A stretch of 64,000 nt of DNA from Micromonospora zamorensis (GTDB lineage: Bacteria; Actinomycetota; Actinomycetes; Mycobacteriales; Micromonosporaceae). The stretch is from NCBI RefSeq assembly GCF_900090275.1, contig NZ_LT607755.1:1364001-1428000 (forward strand). The letters run 5' to 3'. The position numbers and the translations under genes are program-made. This document shows, in pieces, positions 34,493-42,946 of the stretch; positions within the stretch are counted from its first letter, which is position 1, and each line of letters opens with the position of its first letter. Below the pieces are notes generated by a model that worked only from the letters and a program-made list of their open reading frames with translations, did not search any database and was not told where the DNA came from.

Positions 34493-35191
34493 CTACCTGC
34501 CGCTCAGGTCGCCGCCGCGCTTGAGCACGGCCGCGCCGACGGCGTTCAGACCGACACCCCAGAGCAGCAGTACGCACAACCACTGCGCCCACCGCAGCAC
34601 TGTCATGTCCCCCGAGAGCAGGTTGCGGACACTGCCGAGCGGGGTGAGCCACGGCTGCGCCGGACGCAGGGCGTCCACGGCGCCCAACAGCCCGAACAGG
34701 CCCAGCGGCAGGACGATCGTGGCGAGGAACGCGACCACCGTCGACCGCAGCAGCAGACCCAGCCCGGTGCCGACCAGGCCGGCGACGACCTGCACCAGCA
34801 CGCTGCCCACAGCGACCGTGCCGGCGTGCCGCCACGGCTCGTCGGCGACCTCGGCCGGGGAGAGCGCCAGCGTCGCCGCGCAGATCAGCACCCCGACGAC
34901 ACCGATGACCACGGCCGGCAGCACCACCGCGAGCACGCTGGGCAGGACCGGGGCGGAGCCGGGCGCCCGGCGCAGGTCGCGCACCAGCAGGATGCCGAAG
35001 AGCGGCGTCACGACCGACATCAGGCTCTGGACCGTCTCCGAGAGCGCCGCGAACGTCCGGTCGGCGGGAGCCGCCGCCGCCACCAGCGCCACCGCGTACA
35101 GCACACCCGCCAGCAGGGTGCCCACGAGCAGCCACCGCCGGGCGCGGGTGCCGAGGGAGCGTCGCAGGGCGTCACGTGTCGTCTCGTCCAT
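34493..35191 (-). CDS. ABC-2-type membrane protein
   Basis: A 232-aa integral membrane protein with six hydrophobic helices and a soluble loop after the second, resembling ABC-2 transporter permeases (for example LMSVVTPLFGILLVRDLRRAPG, VAFLATIVLPLGLFGLLGAV). No ATPase gene is adjacent, so its partner lies elsewhere or it is an orphan. The start is ATG 35191. The substrate is unknown. Confidence 0.65.
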   Translation of the reverse strand: MDETTRDALRRSLGTRARRWLLVGTLLAGVLYAVALVAAAAPADRTFAALSETVQSLMSVVTPLFGILLVRDLRRAPGSAPVLPSVLAVVLPAVVIGVVGVLICAATLALSPAEVADEPWRHAGTVAVGSVLVQVVAGLVGTGLGLLLRSTVVAFLATIVLPLGLFGLLGAVDALRPAQPWLTPLGSVRNLLSGDMTVLRWAQWLCVLLLWGVGLNAVGAAVLKRGGDLSGR

Positions 35192-35349
35192 CCCGGTCGC
35201 CTCCCGACGAATGCCCTCGACCAGCCGCGATCATGAGAGCGTACCGACGCCGGTGCCTCTGCGTGGTCCCGTGATCACCTGCAGGCTGTTCCCTCGCTCA
35301 CGTCCGGAGGCTCCCGCGCGGCGGGTCGCGCGGGCCCTCCGGGAGTTGT

Positions 35350-35366
35350 CCTAGCCTCGGGCTAGG
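35350..35366. promoter_or_regulatory. Palindrome upstream of parE
   Basis: CCTAGCC (35350-35356), loop TCG, GGCTAGG (35360-35366), about 80 bp before the parE start. It contains TAGGCT, a possible -10 box, so it could be an operator or promoter element. This is inferred from position. Confidence 0.3.
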
Positions 35367-35442
35367 CTCGCTGCGGCGCGCCACGCCGGCTGATGTCGCC
35401 GGTGACCGGCTGCACACCGCCGAGACCGGGGAGTACGACCAG

Positions 35443-37500
35443 TTGACCGCAGAGCCTGACACCCTGTACGGGGCCGATGACCTCACCCACCTTGAGGGGC
35501 TGGACGCTGTCCGCAAGCGGCCCGGCATGTACATCGGTTCCACCGACAGCCGTGGCGTGGGTCACCTCGTCAACGAGATCCTCGACAACTCCACCGACGA
35601 GGGCGTCGCCGGTCACGCCAGCACCGTCGAGGTGATCCTGCACGCCGACGGCTCTGTGCAGGTCGACGACGACGGCCGGGGCATCCCCACCGACGTGCAT
35701 GCCAAATCCGGCATCTCCGGCGTCGAGCTGGTGCTCACCCGGCTGCACGCCGGCGGCAAGTTCGGCGGCTCCGGCTACAAGACCTCCGGCGGCCTGCACG
35801 GCGTCGGCGCCTCAGCGGTCAACGCGCTGTCCCGCCGGTTCGACGTGACCGTCCGCCGGGCCGGAAAGATCCACGCGATGTCCTTCCGGCACGGCGTCCC
35901 GGGCATCTTCGACGGCGACGGGCCGGACGCGCCCTTCACCGCCGGCCCCGGGCTCCAGGTCGTCGGCGCGGTCAAGCGCGGCCAGCGCACCGGCACGTCG
36001 ATCCGCTGGTGGCACGACGCCCGCTACTTCGAGACCGGCGCCGCGCTCGACGTCGAGGCGGTCCGCACCAAGCTGCGCAACACCGCCTTCCTGGTCCCCG
36101 GCGTGACCTACCTGCTGCGCGACCTGACCGGCGAGGCACCCACCGAGGAGCGGTTCCACTACCCCAACGGGCTCAGCGACATGGTGGAGTTCCTCGCCCC
36201 GGCCGGCGACCGGCCGGTCTCCGGCACCCTGCTGGTCAACGGCGAGGGGACCTACCGGGAGAACGCCGCCGACGCCAACGGCGTCATGCAGTCCAACGTG
36301 CAGCGGCGCGCCGAGGTCGAGGTGGCCTTCCGGTGGGGCACCGGCTACGAGCGCACCGTCGAGTGCTTCACCAACACCATCCGCAACGCCCACGGCGGCA
36401 CCCACCGCAAGGGCTTCGAGCGGGCCCTCGTCCGCAGCCTCGCCGACGCGATCCGCAACACCCGCGGCCTGCTCAAGGCCAAGGAGGAGCCGCCCACCCT
36501 CGACGACGTCCTGGAGGGGATGACCGCGGTGGTGCACGTGCGGATCCCCGAGCCGCAGTTCACCTCGCAGACCAAGGACGAGCTCTCCACCACCGGCATC
36601 ACCAAGGTCATCCAGACGCAGGTCGACGCGCACGTCAAGGCCTGGCTGGAGGACCGGCGCACCAAGGCCGAGGCCCGCACGGTCCTCCAGAAGATCGTCG
36701 ACGCGGCCCGGGTGCGGCTCACCCAGAAGCAGCAGAAGGACGCCGCCCGGCGCAAGACCGCCCTGGAGGGCGCGTCCATGCCGCCGAAGCTGGTCGACTG
36801 CCGGGCCACCGGCATCGACCGCAGTGAGCTGTTCATCGTGGAGGGTGACAGCGCACTCGGGACGAGTCGCATGGCCCGATCCTCGGAATACCAGGCGCTG
36901 CTGCCGATCCGCGGCAAGATCCTCAACGTGCAGAAGGCCAACCTTCAGCAGGTTCTGGACAATGTCGAGTGCGCGGCGATCGTCCAGGTCCTCGGCGCGG
37001 GCTCGGGGCGCACGTTCGACCTCTCCGCACTGCGCTACGGCCGGGTGCTGATCATGGCCGACGCCGACGTGGACGGCGCGCACATCCGCACGCTGCTGAT
37101 CACCCTCTTCGCCCGGTACATGCGCCCGTTGATCGAGGCCGGTCGGCTCTACGCCGCGATGCCGCCCCTCCACAAGATCACCACCAAGGGGCGCAGCCCG
37201 CAGACTGTCTACACCTACACCCAGGCCGAGATGGAGACGACGGTCCGCAAGCTGGAGAAGGCCGGCAAGCAGATCGTCACGCCCATCCCGCGCTTCAAGG
37301 GTCTCGGTGAGATGGACGCCGACGAGTTGTGGGACACCACGATGAACCCGGCCACCCGCGCCGTACGCCGGATCACCCTCGACGACGTCGACGCCGCCGA
37401 ACGCATCCTCGAACTGCTGATGGGCGAGAAGGTCGAGCCGCGCCGCAACTGGCTGATCGACTCCGCCGACCGCGTCGACCGGGATGCGATCGACGCATGA
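35443..37500 (+). CDS. parE: Type IIA topoisomerase subunit B (ParE/GyrB family)
   Basis: A 685-aa ATPase subunit. The GHKL domain carries NEILDNSTDEG (44-54, catalytic Glu45 and Asn49), DDDGRGIP (75-82) and the GGLHGVGASAVNALS lid. The transducer domain ends near 400, and TOPRIM has EGDSALGT (from 467) and DADVDGAH (from 540). The short TOPRIM region and pairing with the downstream subunit A fit topoisomerase IV (decatenation) rather than the oriC gyrase, though a second gyrase-like pair cannot be excluded. The start is TTG 35443, nine bases after GGGGAG. A terminator-like hairpin separates it from subunit A. Confidence 0.9.
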   Translation: MTAEPDTLYGADDLTHLEGLDAVRKRPGMYIGSTDSRGVGHLVNEILDNSTDEGVAGHASTVEVILHADGSVQVDDDGRGIPTDVHAKSGISGVELVLTRLHAGGKFGGSGYKTSGGLHGVGASAVNALSRRFDVTVRRAGKIHAMSFRHGVPGIFDGDGPDAPFTAGPGLQVVGAVKRGQRTGTSIRWWHDARYFETGAALDVEAVRTKLRNTAFLVPGVTYLLRDLTGEAPTEERFHYPNGLSDMVEFLAPAGDRPVSGTLLVNGEGTYRENAADANGVMQSNVQRRAEVEVAFRWGTGYERTVECFTNTIRNAHGGTHRKGFERALVRSLADAIRNTRGLLKAKEEPPTLDDVLEGMTAVVHVRIPEPQFTSQTKDELSTTGITKVIQTQVDAHVKAWLEDRRTKAEARTVLQKIVDAARVRLTQKQQKDAARRKTALEGASMPPKLVDCRATGIDRSELFIVEGDSALGTSRMARSSEYQALLPIRGKILNVQKANLQQVLDNVECAAIVQVLGAGSGRTFDLSALRYGRVLIMADADVDGAHIRTLLITLFARYMRPLIEAGRLYAAMPPLHKITTKGRSPQTVYTYTQAEMETTVRKLEKAGKQIVTPIPRFKGLGEMDADELWDTTMNPATRAVRRITLDDVDAAERILELLMGEKVEPRRNWLIDSADRVDRDAIDA

Positions 37501-37541
37501 GCGAGCGACAGCGAGCGAATTTCGATACAGCGCGATGGTGT

Positions 37542-37578
37542 CTCATGCCGTTGCGAAGCGACGGCATGAGCGCTTTTT
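37542..37578 (+). terminator. Intrinsic terminator/attenuator with U-run between parE and parC
   Basis: CTCATGCCGT (37542-37551) pairs with ACGGCATGAG (37561-37570); TGC and GCG extend the stem to 13 pairs (one U-G) around a GAA loop. It is followed by CGC and six T residues (37573-37578). This is a textbook Rho-independent terminator, rare in such GC-rich genomes, 24 bp upstream of the parC start. Confidence 0.75.
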
Positions 37579-37601
37579 TCGTTCCGATGGAGAGCTGAGT
37601 C

Positions 37602-40600
37602 ATGGCACGCCGTAAGGAAAACAAGGTCGACCTCTCCTCGTTCGACCAGGCCGGCGCGCGGGTCTTCGACAACCCGCTGGTCACCGAGGTGTCCGACTCC
37701 TACCTGGAGTACGCGTTCTCGGTCATCCACTCCCGCGCGCTGCCCGACGCGCGCGACGGCCTCAAGCCCGTGCACCGGCGCATCCTCTGGTCGATGTACG
37801 AGCAGGGCTACCGCCCGGATCGCGGGCATGTGAAGTCCGCCCGAATTGTGGGTGACTGCTTCGTCGCTGGCACACTCGTCTCGACGCCCGCTGGCCTTCG
37901 GACCATCGAGGAGATCGAGGTCGGTGACCTCGTTCTGGATGGTGCTGGCGCACCAGTGCCGGTGACCGCTGTCTATCAGAATCCAGTGTCCGACCTCGTG
38001 CGCGTGACCTGGAGCAACGGGCACACGATGCTCGTCACGCCGGGCCAGCGCTTCCGCGTGGTCGCCGATGACCTTTCGGTTCAATGGGTGGAGGCGCGGG
38101 ACCTCCCGGGGCGACTGGCGTTGGCGTACGGCAGCCGCCGAAATGTGCTGTCAACACCGACCGGCGACATCTACGACTATGTGCGCGGGCTGCTGGTAGC
38201 CGAGGGCTTCCCAGTGCACCGATCTCGCACGGCGGACGGTCGGGTCCGGATCCACATGTGTGACATTGAGCCGCTCGATGTCGCCCATGGTTGGGCCATC
38301 GCCAGTGGGCTGAACGTTTCCCGAGGGAAGCGTGAGGCCGAGAATCCGCTGCATCGCGACCAGCACATTCTTACCTTCAGCCGACACGAAGGACTGCTAG
38401 AGGCCACGCGGCCGCTCAGCCGGGACAAGTGTGTGCCCGCCGACATCATTCGCGACCGGTCGGCCTGGGTGCCATTTCTCGCCGGCTTCTTCGATGGAGA
38501 CGGCTACATTCGTAAGCGTTTTCGGGAGGTTGTCTTCGTCAGCACCAGCGAGGTGCTGGTGCGGCAGATTTACGCCATGCTTGCCGACCTGGGGCTACAT
38601 GGGCACCATTGGACCAGCGGTCGTGGCTCACAGGAACACCCTCTTCATGGCCTGTCGGTCAGCGGCCGGGACGCCTCGGATCTCGCCCGTCTTCTGCTGC
38701 CGTGGGTGCGGATCGGTTACAAGCACGACGACTTGCAACGGGTCGCCGAGATCGACTACCAGTACGGCGGCAAGCAGGGCAATGACCGGCTGCCGTACGC
38801 CCCGGTCATGGCCGCGTTCACGGCCGCGCACCAGGGCGGCGGGTGGTTTCGGGACCGGGATGGCCAAGCGTTCCGCGACTCCCTCTCGGCTAGCGGCGGA
38901 CCGAAGGTGCGATATGGCAAGGACCGCAATGGCGTCCCGCTCGCTGAACGATCTTTCCAATTAGAGCGTGCGGTACGAGACGGCTGGATCCGCAAACTCC
39001 ACCGCCTCGGTTCACCGCTCGCTTCTCGGCTGGACGCGTTGGTCGGTGGATCCTTCCTACGGGTCACCTCGGTGGAGCCGGTGTCGCCCGACGTCACCTA
39101 CGACATTCAGGTCGGCAGTGACGAGCACGCCTTCGTTGCCGAGGGCTACGTCGTCCACAACTGCATGGGTAAGTACCATCCGCACGGCGACACGGCGATC
39201 TACGACGCCATGGTTCGCCTCGCGCAGGACTTCTCGCTCAACGTGCCCCTCATCGACGGGCATGGCAATTTTGGATCTCCAGACGATGGCCCGGCTGCCT
39301 CGCGTTACACCGAAGCACGGATGTCCCGCGAGGCCATGCTGCTCGTCGGTGAGCTGGGCGAGGACACCGTCGACGTCGAGCCCAACTACGACGGGTCGCT
39401 GACCCAGCCGACAGTGCTGCCGGCCGCATTCCCCAACCTGCTGGTCAACGGCGCGTCCGGGATCGCGGTCGGGATGGCCACCAACATGATCCCGCACAAC
39501 CTGGGCGAGGTCGTCCAGGCGGCCCGCTGGCTGATCAACCACCCGGACGCCACTCTGGACAAACTCATGGAGTTCGTCCCCGGCCCCGACCTGCCCACCG
39601 GCGGCGTGCTGCTCGGTCTGGACGAGGTGCGCCGGGCGTACGAGACCGGGCGCGGCGTGGTGCGGATGCGCGGCAAGGTGGAGATCGGCCCGATCGAGGG
39701 CAGCCGGGGTCGCCAGGCGATCACCGTGGTCGAGCTGCCCTACGGCGTCGGCGCGGAGAAGGTCATCGCGGCCATCACCAACGAGGTCACCAAGACCAAG
39801 CGTCTGACCGGCATCGCCGACGTCAAGGACCTCACCGACCGGGAGAGCGGCACCCGCCTCGTCGTCGAGTGCAAGGTGGGCGTCAACCCGCAGGCGCTGC
39901 TCGCCGACCTCTACCGGTTGACCCCGCTGGAGCAGTCGTTCGGCGTCAACAACCTGGTCCTGGACGGCGGTCAGCCGCGCACGCTGGGGTTGAAGGCGCT
40001 GCTGGAGGTCTTCCTGGCCCACCGCTACGAGGTGGTCACCCGGCGCACCTCGTACCGTCGGCGCAAGCGGCAGGAGCGGCTGCACCTGGTCGACGGTCTG
40101 CTGATCGCCCTGCTGGACATTGACGAGGTGGTCCGGCTGATCCGGGGCAGTGACGACGCGCAGGCCGCGAAGGACGGGCTGATGAGCCGGTTCGGCCTGT
40201 CCGACATCCAGGCCACCTACATTCTGGACACTCCGCTGCGCCGGTTGACGAAGTTCGACCGGATCGAGCTGGAGGCCGAGCAGGAGCGGCTGCGCGCCGA
40301 GATCGCCGAGCTGAGCAAGATCCTCGACGACGAGCGGGTGCTCAAGAAGCTGGTCTCCGACGAACTGGCCGCCGTGGTCAAGCAGTTCGGCACCGAACGG
40401 CGTACGACGCTTGTCGACGGTGACCTCAAGGAGGTGCTGGCCGCGTCCGTGCCGGCCGGGCCGCTGGAGGTCGCCGACGACCCGTGCCAGGTGATCCTCT
40501 CCGCGACCGGGCTGGTCGCCCGGACCGCGGCCGAGTCGGAGGAGAGCTCCGAGGGGCGCCGACGCAACGGCCGGGTCAAGCACGACACCGTACGCGCCAT

Positions 40601-41390
40601 TGCGCACTCCACCGCCCGTGGTCGGGTGCTGTTGTTGACCAGTGCTGGCCGGGCCTTCAAGGTCGACGTCCTGCCGCTGCCGGTGTTGCCGGATCAGGCC
40701 GGCACGGTGTCGCTGCGAGGCGGGATGTCCGCGGCCGAGCTGGTGCCGTTGGAGGCGGGGGAGACCGTCGTCGGCTTGGCCCCCCTGGGTGGGCAGGCGG
40801 AGGGCTCGCCGGGGCTGGCGCTGGGCACCCGACAGGGCGTGGTGAAGATCTGCGCTCCGGAGTGGCCGGTGCGCTCCGACGAGTTCGAGGTGATCGGTCT
40901 GCGCGACGGTGACGAGGTGGTCGGGGCGACCTGGCTGACCGACGGCACCGAATCGCTCACGTTCGTCACGTCGGAGGCGTCGCTGTTGCGCTTCCCCGCC
41001 GGGCTGGTTCGTCCGCAGGGCCTCAAGGGCGGCGGGATGGCCGGCATCAACCTGCCGGCCGGGGCGCGGGTGACGTTCTTCGGCGCGGTCCGCACCGACG
41101 ACCCGGGGCACGGCGAGCCGATGGTGGTCACCTCCACCGGGGCGACGGTCAAGGTGACGCCGTTCAAGTCGTACCCCGCGAAGGGCCGGGCGACCGGCGG
41201 CGTGCGCGCGCACCGCTTCCTCAAGGGTGAGACGGACGTGGCGGTTGCCTGGGTGGGCCCGCGCCCGGTCGGTGCGACCGGCACCGGCGATCCGGTGGAG
41301 CTGCCGGCGGCGGACCCCCGCCGCGACGGCAGTGGCTTCGCGGTGATGCTCGGCCCAACGGTGGTAGGCCACCTCATCGAACGGGACTGA
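37602..41390 (+). CDS. parC: Type IIA topoisomerase subunit A (ParC/GyrA family), intein-containing precursor
   Basis: A 1262-aa precursor. Residues 1-85 and 521-1262 are the host protein (827 aa after splicing); 86-520 are an intein. Host motifs: SYLEYAFSVIHSRALPDARDGLKPVHRR, then after the intein MGKYHPHGDTAIYDAMVRLAQDFSLN, the catalytic Tyr569 (Tyr134 after splicing) in AASRYTEARM, a coiled-coil arm and C-terminal beta-pinwheel blades. The subunit cuts and rejoins DNA with its partner ParE. Splicing is needed because the intein splits the DNA-binding winged-helix region just before the catalytic Tyr. The start is ATG 37602. Confidence 0.93.
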   Translation: MARRKENKVDLSSFDQAGARVFDNPLVTEVSDSYLEYAFSVIHSRALPDARDGLKPVHRRILWSMYEQGYRPDRGHVKSARIVGDCFVAGTLVSTPAGLRTIEEIEVGDLVLDGAGAPVPVTAVYQNPVSDLVRVTWSNGHTMLVTPGQRFRVVADDLSVQWVEARDLPGRLALAYGSRRNVLSTPTGDIYDYVRGLLVAEGFPVHRSRTADGRVRIHMCDIEPLDVAHGWAIASGLNVSRGKREAENPLHRDQHILTFSRHEGLLEATRPLSRDKCVPADIIRDRSAWVPFLAGFFDGDGYIRKRFREVVFVSTSEVLVRQIYAMLADLGLHGHHWTSGRGSQEHPLHGLSVSGRDASDLARLLLPWVRIGYKHDDLQRVAEIDYQYGGKQGNDRLPYAPVMAAFTAAHQGGGWFRDRDGQAFRDSLSASGGPKVRYGKDRNGVPLAERSFQLERAVRDGWIRKLHRLGSPLASRLDALVGGSFLRVTSVEPVSPDVTYDIQVGSDEHAFVAEGYVVHNCMGKYHPHGDTAIYDAMVRLAQDFSLNVPLIDGHGNFGSPDDGPAASRYTEARMSREAMLLVGELGEDTVDVEPNYDGSLTQPTVLPAAFPNLLVNGASGIAVGMATNMIPHNLGEVVQAARWLINHPDATLDKLMEFVPGPDLPTGGVLLGLDEVRRAYETGRGVVRMRGKVEIGPIEGSRGRQAITVVELPYGVGAEKVIAAITNEVTKTKRLTGIADVKDLTDRESGTRLVVECKVGVNPQALLADLYRLTPLEQSFGVNNLVLDGGQPRTLGLKALLEVFLAHRYEVVTRRTSYRRRKRQERLHLVDGLLIALLDIDEVVRLIRGSDDAQAAKDGLMSRFGLSDIQATYILDTPLRRLTKFDRIELEAEQERLRAEIAELSKILDDERVLKKLVSDELAAVVKQFGTERRTTLVDGDLKEVLAASVPAGPLEVADDPCQVILSATGLVARTAAESEESSEGRRRNGRVKHDTVRAIAHSTARGRVLLLTSAGRAFKVDVLPLPVLPDQAGTVSLRGGMSAAELVPLEAGETVVGLAPLGGQAEGSPGLALGTRQGVVKICAPEWPVRSDEFEVIGLRDGDEVVGATWLTDGTESLTFVTSEASLLRFPAGLVRPQGLKGGGMAGINLPAGARVTFFGAVRTDDPGHGEPMVVTSTGATVKVTPFKSYPAKGRATGGVRAHRFLKGETDVAVAWVGPRPVGATGTGDPVELPAADPRRDGSGFAVMLGPTVVGHLIERD
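37857..39161 (+). mobile_element. ParC intein with LAGLIDADG homing endonuclease (435 aa)
   Basis: The insertion lies between host Gly-Asp and Cys-Met (GD/CMGKYHPHGD). N-terminal block A begins CFVAGTLVSTPAG and includes EIEVGDLVL. Block B is NGHTMLVTPGQRF, in which the usual His of T-x-x-H is Gln. Two LAGLIDADG-like motifs are RGLLVAEGF (intein 110-118) and FLAGFFDGDGY (207-217), with KCVPADI before the second. The C-terminus is TYDIQVGSDEHAFVAEGYVVHN, with the penultimate His and terminal Asn intact, followed by Cys+1. Lower GC and more mixed third positions than the flanks point to acquisition by homing. Confidence 0.92.
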
Positions 41391-41436
41391 CCCACCAACC
41401 CCGCCGCCCCCCGGAGCGTGCGGGGTGTCCCGACCT

Positions 41437-41516
41437 CAAGATCCGCGCAACTTCGGGGGAGTTGCTGCCTCCGACATGCCGCAGGCAGCGCTTTCCCTGA
41501 AGTTGCGCGGATCTTG
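41437..41516. repeat. 80-bp palindromic element downstream of parC
   Basis: CAAGATCCGCGCAACTTC (41437-41454) is repeated perfectly inverted as GAAGTTGCGCGGATCTTG (41499-41516). Between them is a nested 7-bp stem GCTGCCT (41464-41470)/AGGCAGC (41483-41489). It could be an intergenic repeat element and may also terminate parC transcription. Confidence 0.75.
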
Positions 41517-41639
41517 GCGTCTGAACGCGGTCCGCGCGCGGGGTATGGTGAGGGTTCTTGTTGTCGGTGATGGCCTGGGTGCGCCGCCAAGCACCTCTCA
41601 CATGATCTTTCTTCTGTCCGGCGGAGTCGCCGGCGCGGC

Positions 41640-42157
41640 GTGAGCGCCGCCATCCGGGTCCGGCCAAGGCGTGAGCTGCGTGCCGCCCGCCGACCCCGCC
41701 AGCATCGCTGCTGGGGTCATCTGATCGCCGCCCCGCTCTGGCCGCTGCACGGCGCGAACCTGGGCACCCTGCTGCGCACCTGTGACGCGGTCGGTGCCTG
41801 CCTGGCCGCGCCGCCGTTCCGGTGGGTGGACGAGGCTCTGGCCCGGGGCAACACCCTGCGCCGGCCGGGCTGTGTCCACCGAGTCGGCAGCCCGCTGCGG
41901 TGGCTGGCCGCCGAACGGGCCGCCGGCTCCCGGATTCTCGGGGTGGAGTTGGCCGACGAGGCCGTCAGACTCGGTGACCTGCCCGCCGCTCGGGGCGCAC
42001 CGTGGTGCTGCTCGGGCACGAGTCGACTGGCATCCCGCCCGAGGCACTCGACCACCTGGACGCGGCCGTGGAGATTCCCATGGTCGGGCACGGCCAGAGC
42101 CTGAACGTCGCCGTCGCCGGGTCGCTGGTCCTCTACAGACTCGCCGGCCTGCTGTAG
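41640..42157 (+). pseudogene. SpoU/TrmH-type RNA methyltransferase, frameshifted
   Basis: The first part (GTG 41640 to about 41990) encodes the start of a SpoU-fold methyltransferase (HGANLGTLLRTCDAVGACLA). The same frame then loses family character. In the frame shifted by one base, codons from 41996 onward read RTVVLLGHESTGIPPEALDHLD and end IPMVGHGQSLNVAVAGSLVLYRL, the classic SpoU motifs 2 and 3, stopping at TAG 42155-42157. A single missing G in the run CGGGGC near 41992-41995 explains the break. It may be a true pseudogene or a sequencing error; the joined product would be about 172 residues. Confidence 0.8.
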
Positions 42158-42183
42158 GGCAGGCCGGGGTGGCGCCGCCAACG

Positions 42184-42822
42184 TCAGGCGACGTTGACGG
42201 GGCGGAACTGCACGCTGACCCGGGGGCCGACGGGGCGGGTGGTTTTCGGGATGGCATGTTCCCAGGTGCGTTGGCAGGAGCCGCCCATCACGATCAGGTC
42301 GCCGTGGCCCACCGGGAAGCGCAGGCTGCCGCCGCCGCCGCCACGTGGGCGCAGCAGCAGCGGTCGGGGTGCTCCGAAGGAGACGATCGCGACGATGGTG
42401 TCGGTGTGTGCTGACCGGCCGATGGTGTCGCCGTGCCAGGCGACGCTGTCCCGTCCGGAACGGTAGAGGCACATGCCTGCGGTGACGAAGGGCTCGCCCA
42501 GCTCGGGCGCGTAGTGCCGGGTCAGCTCCGCCCGTGCCGTGGTGAGCACGGGGTGGGGGAGTTGCCGGTCGCCGCCATACCAGCAGAGCAGGCGGGGCAC
42601 GTCGACCTCGGTGTCGTACATGGTGCGCCGCTCGGCACGCCAGGGCACCTCGCTGAGCAGGGTGTCGAGGACGGCGTCGGAGCCGCGCACCCAGCCCGGG
42701 AGGTGGTCGACCCAGGCGCCCCGGCTGAGCTGGTGTCGTCGGATCTGACCGGGCAGTGGCCCCAGGGTCGGCTCGGCGTCGGCGAGGTCGAGCATCGACG
42801 GCTGGTAGGCGGCCTGCATCAT
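42184..42822 (-). CDS. alkB: AlkB-type 2-oxoglutarate/Fe(II) dioxygenase
   Basis: A 212-aa DNA/RNA dealkylation repair-type enzyme. Iron ligands are His130 and Asp132 (VAWHGD) and His189 (WEHAIPK); the 2-oxoglutarate-binding arginines are in GPRVSVQFR (Arg201, Arg207). The fold core LYRSGRDSVAWHGD and LLLRPRGGGGGSLRFPVGHGDLIVMGG is typical. It reverses N-alkyl base damage by oxidative demethylation. The start is ATG 42822, with a second Met at residue 2. It is monocistronic and convergent with the broken methyltransferase gene. Confidence 0.93.
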   Translation of the reverse strand: MMQAAYQPSMLDLADAEPTLGPLPGQIRRHQLSRGAWVDHLPGWVRGSDAVLDTLLSEVPWRAERRTMYDTEVDVPRLLCWYGGDRQLPHPVLTTARAELTRHYAPELGEPFVTAGMCLYRSGRDSVAWHGDTIGRSAHTDTIVAIVSFGAPRPLLLRPRGGGGGSLRFPVGHGDLIVMGGSCQRTWEHAIPKTTRPVGPRVSVQFRPVNVA

Positions 42823-42890
42823 GCGGCCACCCTAGCAGTCGTTTCGTACACCCGTACTATGCCTGTGCCACGCGGATCCCTCAAGATCGT

Positions 42891-42946
42891 GCTCGATCCT
42901 GGATGTAGTGCCCGTGCGATCGAGGGGACTATTTCCAGGATCGAGC
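42891..42946. repeat. Palindromic element upstream of the AlkB gene
   Basis: GCTCGATCCTGGA (42891-42903) is inverted as TCCAGGATCGAGC (42934-42946) with a 30-bp spacer, and TCAA/TTGA flank the arms. Its layout resembles the element at 41437 but the sequence differs. Confidence 0.65.

Noticed and set aside
37497..37598. Short ORF between parE and parC starting on the parE stop (ATGA)
   Set aside because: It runs straight through the terminator hairpin and an intergenic repeat-like GCGAGCGACAGCGAGCGAA segment, and its start lacks a separate ribosome site. It is better explained as chance coding over the hairpin.
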